DNA of 64,000 nt, taken from positions 8,144,837-8,208,836 of the forward strand of contig NC_091147.1 of NCBI RefSeq assembly GCF_041381155.1, given 5' to 3'. Each line of letters begins with the position of its first letter. Positions within the stretch are counted from its first letter, which is position 1. Below the pieces are notes generated by a model. That model searched no databases. It was not told where the DNA came from and saw only the letters and a program-made list of their open reading frames with translations. Below, in pieces: positions 57,701-64,000 of the stretch. A program made the translations under genes and the position numbers. Origin of the DNA: Argopecten irradians (taxonomy: Eukaryota > Mollusca > Bivalvia > Pectinida > Pectinidae).

Positions 57701-60700
57701 TTATTTTGTTTCCGAATCTTCTGGTATCCATAGTTTTCCGATAGGTTTGTCCTCCACAGCTGCCATTGTCTTTGTAACTAGATCCAAGATTTCTGTGTGA
57801 AGGTCTTCGATGCTCTGATCGGCATTGATTTCCTGTAATAATAACACACTCACAATACACTGCTGTCATACCAGTTATAATACTGACACGATCTTGTTAA
57901 TCAAATAACAACATAATGTTAACTTTAGCAAAAGACAACATATTTAAATCAAAATCAACTCTACTTTCTTTGATTTATTATAACCGTGCATTTTTTTCCA
58001 ATTTGTACTTGTCTTGAAAAAAAAATTCCTGGTGTACAAAATTATCTTTGCCAATTTGAAATGTACATGCTGTTGTAAAAAAAATATATGTTACATCTTA
58101 TTTTGGTGTAGTAAATTTGAATTAATTTTAAACAAGTTAAAACCATTAATGATTCTGTATTCAGTACTGCTATGCTCATGAAAATAGTCAATTAGCTTTT
58201 TTATCATTTACATATATATATTTTTTCTGACACAAATGGTGCTAAAATAATTAATATACCAGATATGTTTACAGTATCGTAGAACTAGATTATTGCAACA
58301 CAAAAAGCAGCACTCACCTTCCATGTAGAATCCTTAAGTTTCTCAAAATTGTTCATAACCTTCTTCTGAAAATCTGTGCGTTCATACCGCTCTCCTCCAA
58401 ACGTGCCCCTCTTGGCTGCTGCCTCTGTATCTAGTGTTAGGTAACACACTAGATCCGGTTTAGGCAGACCAATGTCTGGCTGTTTACACCAGTCAATATC
58501 AAAGTCCTGCAATGATTCAATATTATCAAATATATAAGTTCAGTGTAACTTGTCTAAACCGAACCCTGTATAAACTGGAAACTTGTCTATACCGATTAAT
58601 TTGTTTGGTTCCGGTAAACTATAGTACCCAAAACCTGCATAATCTGGAACCTGTCTACTCTGAAAACCGAAACTGTCTTGGTAATGTTACTATACCTTTC
58701 TTTGTAAAATTAACTTGGGCAAACCTGGAGCAATGTTTTCACAACATGGGACTGATCATGAGGCGCCTACGGGGATTTACCTGTTCCGGTATACTGGTGA
58801 TAGTGACAACTTTTCACTTTTTATTCGACGGTTTTGTTACATGTACATTGTATTTGTGAATTTTTCAAGGTCAATTCTAACAATAAAACATACACATAAC
58901 TTCTGGGAGTTCATTAGAATGTAGCACACCGAGAGAAATGGATCGTACACCTCAGAGACCAAGAAAACGTAGGATGGAATTGTGTGTCTAGTTCTACCAT
59001 GTACATATATGAGAATAAATGTTTGTGCTGTAATACAAAAAAATCTTTTGATGATTTTCATGTGAACATATTGTGATAAGGTTCTATCCTCTATAAACCG
59101 GACACCTGTATAAACCGAACAAATAGACTGGTCCCATTCACATCCAGTTTAGACAAGTTATACTGTAGTATCTTTAAACCTTTTACGGTAATACCAATCA
59201 CATTTTTTGTGAGCATACTGCCAATTGAAAGATATATTTTCCGTCTTGCAGGGCATCCAGTAGAATCAGAATCAGTCAGTGTCACTTGGTTCTAAATCCT
59301 GTGGGTCAAAATATTAAACCTGAGGGTCAATATTTAAGTTAGTCAAAAATTAAGTTAATCTTGAATTTGATGATCATAGCATATCCCATCAAAATGTAAT
59401 CAATTTCTTACCATTTAGCCAAATTTTCATCAGAATTGTTCAATTTTGGATTGAGTCTTGCTTCCAAATTTACCTTATGATTTATTAATCCATATAAACA
59501 CTACTGGCATTATCTAGTTAGCAAAATATAATAAAAGCTTAAAGTGAATAGTCTGGCAAAGAAAACCAGTCTAAATGCGTTCATTGGCCTTCCAAAAGTT
59601 CTCACATATTAATACGACGGTCAAGTTCTAATTAGTTTCCCAGTTCTGACCATTAAAGTAAAGAAAAGTTGAAAGCATTGAAAGCGAGGCTGCATGGAAA
59701 TGTAACCACGGACATAGTGAGCCAGGAGGACGTTTTAGAATTTCCATACTTTAAATTAATTTCTTCGTACGCAGACAGATTTTGACGAGAGATTATATTT
59801 TTCCATTTCATAAGAAATTATACTGGATACATTCACACCATTTTTACCGACTTTAGCCATCCTTGCCCGACTGTTCACTTTAAAAACAAATATTTTAACT
59901 CATTCACCCCATGAAGTTTCATAATGGACTGATCTAGTCCTTGATGGAGAGTCTACATGTGACTTCAAGGGTGAAGCAGTTGAATGGGTTTGATACTGAT
60001 AATTGTTAACTTACTGGCTTAGCAGCAGTAAAGGCCACTCCTGAGAAAGCGTACCTATCCACAATTAACGTCGTTCCAGCGTTCAATAGTTTCATTATTT
60101 GTGGCCTGCAATGTATAAAAAGACATCTGACATTTAATAATAATAAAAAAACCTGCAAGAATAGATGATTACAAATTACAATTACAGAAGAAAACAAGAG
60201 CTGTTGGAGAACAGCAAAGCTCGCCTATTCAGAAGAAGTTGATGTTCAAGTATTTACTATTTAAACATGGAAATATGACAAATTAACAGACTCAAAAAAC
60301 CCCTAAAGGGCCCCAAATTGGTTGTATTATCACGTTCAGCATCCATACACATTAGGAAAATAAAATCATAAACATTTATGATGACTTATGCTTAAACAAT
60401 CGACAAAATAGAAACTTGCTCAAAAACTTTAACATGGAAATATGACAAATTAACAGACTCAAAAACCCCCTAAAGGGCCCCAAATTGGTTGTATTATCAC
60501 GTTCAGCATCAATTCATATTAGGAAAATAAAATCATAAACATTTATGATGACTTAAGCTTAAACAATAGACAAAATCGAAACTTGCTCAAAAACTTTAAC
60601 ATGGAAATATGACAAATTAACAGACTCAAAAACCCCCTAAAGGGCCCCAAATTGGTTGTATTATCACGTTCAGCATCCATACACATTAGGAAAATAAAAT

Positions 60701-63700
60701 CATAAACATTTATGATGACTTAAGCTCACACAATTGACGAAACAGAAACTTGCTCAAAAACTTTAACGTGAAATGGGATGCCAACGCTGACGCCGACGCT
60801 GACGCCGACGCCAGGGTGACAACATTAGCTCCCCCTATTCTTCGAATAGGCGAGCTAATTAAGGTTGGACCAATATCTTTTAACTTTTCCAATAAAGTTC
60901 GAGTTACTATCCACATGTGTATGCGTGTTAATGCTGTATGCATATGATATTAAAGATTTGTCTGCCTTTGTAAGGAGGTATTGATTATGATATCATGTGG
61001 TTTTGAGTGTGATATAATATTTTTCAGAGAAAATGACAAGTACTAGTTTGACTCCCAAAACAATGACATCATAATCCATATCTTTCTGCTGTAAATACTA
61101 TAAATTTCATATCTTCAACCACAAGTGAGAAGATTGATTCTTTGACTCAATGTGCAATCGAATAAAAATAAAGTCCATTATTATTTTTATATCTTCCTAC
61201 AAGGAAGATAACTTTGTAATCATGTTTACAGATGCAATATGTAATTCTCATGGGACAATGTGATCATGTTGACCATAATTAGTGCACCCTTTTTCTATAA
61301 AACTACTTTGGCGTAAAACCTAATTAATTGAAATTGAAATCTGGTTTTAATTGTGAATGTCATTAGGGGTTTCAATATCAGGCAGTACCTGGTACTTTTT
61401 GCCGGTTGAACCTGACTGTGGCACCGCCTAATTTGGGCTAAACTACATTAGATAGCATACAGATGGAATAGAAAGTACCCACTGTCCACTGAAATTGCAA
61501 TTGTACCGGCTCCCATGAAAGATACTGAAACCCCTGTGTCATGCATCATATTATATTAATACTGTAAGCCACAGCTCACTGTTTTTCCCATCTGTTGGCA
61601 GAGAAGAGAAGATGAACGGAGTGATCCTCTATATCCACTTTGTTTCCCAGGTACTTGTCTATCATTTGGCCAATGGAAGAAGTTCTGTCTGAAATTGGAA
61701 GAGGATGATATTTGCAATTATCGGAAAAATTAAGAAAACTGTGCTTTGATATTTGAAACAATGATGTAAAATTGGATTCTGAATCTAACCTATCAAAATT
61801 ATTACTGTATAGTAGCTTGTTTCATTTTCGAGAAATATGTAAGAAACATATATAACGTCGTTAATTCCTGGTACTGGGATTGGGTACAGCAGAAACATAT
61901 ATACATAGAGCTTGGCAACTCCTCCATTTTACGATCGGCAGATGTACCTCTGTATGTGCTTAGGGGTTTTTAGATCAACTCTTAAATAGATTAATATTAA
62001 AGAATAACTTTGATATGTTGTAAAAGTTCACTAATTTTCAGATGGTTTGAGTATGATTTTGGATAGAAAAAAAATAATATTTTAACTAATTTATTAATAA
62101 AATAAAACGCACTTCCGGTTTTAAATGGCTGATTTTCGAGAAACCAGGTAAAATTGCTTATTTTCGTGCTTTCAAAAGTCATATTATATAACATCAATCG
62201 CAAAAACTGATCACATCAAACCATGATATAAAGTTTAAACCTTGTGTTGATGCAAAAATGCCATGTTTAAAAGAATACACTTAAAAGAAGTTAGCCAAGG
62301 CAAAATTCCTATAAACCGGAGGTCCCTCTGCCTGTCAACAAAGACAAAGAAGGAGTTTCCAATCTCTATGTATATGTTTCTGGGTACAGTAAGGGGAAGA
62401 CGGCGTACAAGAAATCACATCGATCATTTTCTTATGAAAAAAAAATAAAACAACTTTATCAATTTTCATTTCACCGAATCATGCATTTGCGTAACAAAAG
62501 TATCCCTCAAACACAGGACTGTGCCTACTCAAATGCAGGACTAACTTATCCTGCCTATTCGGGAGTGTCCCCAACCTGTTAAAATTGTTTCCTAACGTCA
62601 TGTTACCCAAATTGGCACGGTACCCAAAATGGCACACTTTTTGATAATAATGCTTTTGTTTTAATTCACTTTGGAAATTTTCTTTTAGCTGTTGCTATAA
62701 TTATTCCCTGATCATCATGAAATATTTTAATGGTGATATTTCCACATGACCATTGCTAGGAGGAATTTTGTACAGCGATAAACTTGAGAAAATACCTGAA
62801 ATCAAGTGTTACTGTAAATATTGCCCCGTGCGATTACTCTAGTTTTCCTCTTTTCGCTCAAATGTCTGCTCTAAAAAGCGGGGAAATGGTATAAACTATG
62901 TCTAGAATACAAATTTAATAAATTTAGTTGTCAGTTATTTGGTAGCTTCATAGTTCAGAGCTGTTTTATCCTCCATAGATGTCGATTTTCTAGTATGGAA
63001 ATTTTCATCTGCGATAATGTGGGCATGCGAAATGAAACCAAGGTGCGCTCGAATAGCACTTATAAATCCAAGAGTTACCTCCCTTATACCATTTATATGT
63101 TTATTTAACAGTACCACACACACAAAGCTTTAAAAGGCAAAATATGCATGAATATTGTCGTAAAAATCATGTAAGAAAGGCAAGTGATAACCATAAAGAT
63201 GAAATTTTACCTGCCTATTGATAACATTGATTTTGACGTAAATCATTCTAAAAATACATATGGAGAAAAGTGTTCAATGGCAATAATTGTTGATATTCGT
63301 ATTGTAGTTTCAATAAAAGTCGAATTATATTTGAAATATCCCGATATTTTTCTATGCTCACTGTTTTTACCTGGGTGTGCCAATCTGGGTACCCGCACCT
63401 GGTTGATAACAGGTGCGCTCCAGACCTGTATCCAAGGATGCTATTTATGGAAACACGTGCAGGAAGAATTCCATACATAGACCAACAGACAGATGATAGG
63501 CTCTATTTATGAGATTGGTACAAAAATTGGAATTATATTGCAAACTGAGAAATAGATGCTTAAAAATAAGAAAAACGTGTGCCAGTCTGGGTTACATGAC
63601 GTTAGTACCTGGAAATTTAAACAGTTGTGTATGTTGTCCTTTTGATGTTAACGCCTGTATAAGTTTGTTGCATTGCGTTGTTTTTCCACTGTGATCTCCT

Positions 63701-63930
63701 CCTTCAAAAACGATCAGTGCACCGCGCTTCATTTTACAATGCTGTGGATGTTGGACGATGTTTCGGTACGCAGGTCTAGATATGTAATTTGCGCCAGAAC
63801 TGACGACACTTCCGGCTTTTAAGTACCGAGTTGTCCCAACCACAGTCCCGACTACAGTCGCACGGTTAAGAAATAGCGTCGTTATACCGAAATACCTGAT
63901 AATCATATTCAGCCTTGGACAACATATCAT
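57701..63930 (-). CDS. DTYMK: Thymidylate kinase (dTMP kinase)
   Basis: Phosphorylates dTMP to dTDP with ATP, for dTTP synthesis. Five exons: 63930-63609, 61688-61580, 60105-60015, 58506-58318, 57832-57701, all in phase. Starting at ATG 63732 ([13 protein letters not shown]) the protein is 214 residues, near the human 212. Motifs in that numbering: P-loop GGDHSGKT 11-18, [15 protein letters not shown] 62-76, [10 protein letters not shown] 94-103, [13 protein letters not shown] 114-126, lid region [15 protein letters not shown] 136-150. In-frame ATGs at 63930 and 63906 add 66 or 58 residues with no Asp or Glu and many Arg, Ser and Thr, as in a mitochondrial presequence. An in-frame stop lies just upstream. 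The P-loop has His14 where the human enzyme has Arg. A second, broken copy of exons 5-3 lies at 42900-45311. Confidence 0.92.
58541..59165. repeat. Pogo/Tigger-like MITE (copy B)
   Basis: Same element and position (intron 3 of DTYMK) as 43740-44368, with ends CAGTGTAACTTGTCTAAACC and GTTTAGACAAGTTATACTG. Few differences from copy A. Confidence 0.6.
60194..60858. mobile_element. Tandem-core element, about 167-bp units (copy B)
   Basis: Uninterrupted counterpart of 45400-47270: left arm AAGAGCTGTTGGAGAACAGC, three units starting near 60264, 60431 and 60599, GACGCCGACGCT run, right arm TTCGAATAGGCGAGCT. It lies in intron 2 of DTYMK. Confidence 0.7.
61113..61579. other. DTYMK intron 2, single-copy part
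   Basis: Sequence past the duplication breakpoint, with no counterpart elsewhere in the window. No feature recognised. Confidence 0.4.
61689..63608. other. DTYMK intron 1
   Basis: AT-rich intron of 1.9 kb. Short open frames (for example 63184-63480) show no domain. No repeat family was recognised. Confidence 0.4.
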
Positions 63931-64000
63931 CGTAAATTGTATACGACACAATTCGAACTATCTAGTCTCCGCATATTCACCGTAATGTTTATTGTTGCCA

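Larger units (their letters stand above)
47535..61112. repeat. Tandem duplication, copy B
   Basis: Second copy of the block at 31655-47529, same orientation, joined to copy A across about five bases. It holds SRA exons 7-9 (broken) and DTYMK exons 5-3 (intact). Identity to copy A is patchy: near-perfect at about 55610-56560 and 57480-61000, with frequent one- or two-base indels at about 47540-55560 and 56560-57480. Confidence 0.9.

Noticed and set aside
60750-60947. Asp-Ala repeat frame ([11 protein letters not shown])
   Set aside because: Comes from the GACGCCGACGCT run in the right arm of a tandem-core element that also occurs at 47180-47215 in a non-genic setting.

Overview
This is eukaryotic DNA: AT-rich, gene-sparse, with GT-AG introns, long introns packed with short non-autonomous transposons, and tRNA-derived SINEs. 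The repeat families look like those of bivalve molluscs: elements with a tandem core of about 155-168 bp between short arms ('pearl'/Helentron-associated type), a SINE with a conserved central domain, and MITEs with long inverted ends. The protein sequences also read as lophotrochozoan. A marine bivalve is the best guess, from recognition and not from a search.

Three host genes can be rebuilt exon by exon with frame kept at every junction. (1) Minus strand, 13715-22947, ten exons: a 500-residue S28 serine carboxypeptidase-like protease (PRSS16/PRCP/K12H4.7 family) with signal peptide and the full Ser-Asp-His set. (2) Plus strand, 23132-33298, nine exons: a 472-residue protein with one SRA-YDG (methylcytosine-reading) domain, a basic N-terminus and an acidic repeat tail. 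It lacks the other UHRF1 domains. (3) Minus strand, 57701-63930, five exons: thymidylate kinase (DTYMK). Its 214-residue core matches the human enzyme in length, and an in-frame extension has the composition of a mitochondrial presequence. Genes 1 and 2 are head to head across 184 bp that hold three E-box-like sites and an E2F-like site. Genes 2 and 3 converge.

From about 31.65 to 61.11 kb the window holds a direct tandem duplication: copy A about 31655-47529, copy B about 47535-61112. Breakpoints lie in intron 6 of the SRA gene and intron 2 of DTYMK. The order is complete SRA gene, broken DTYMK exons 5-3, broken SRA exons 7-9, complete DTYMK. The copies differ by whole transposon insertions (a hAT remnant and two tandem-core elements only in A, a TAA-flanked element only in B) and by patchy small indels. 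It may be a real young duplication or two haplotypes joined end to end by the assembler.

The left 13 kb is gene-poor: MITEs, a SINE and a decayed LINE. Intron 1 of the protease holds a 2-kb DNA transposon carrying pieces of a DDE transposase, a Ulp1-like protease and a PHD finger. Intron 2 of the SRA gene holds an LTR fossil and a large tandem-core element. The most unusual structure is a pair of minisatellites in the protease gene. One repeats the 5' splice junction of exon 7 about 16 times, and the other repeats the 3' splice junction of exon 6 ten times.
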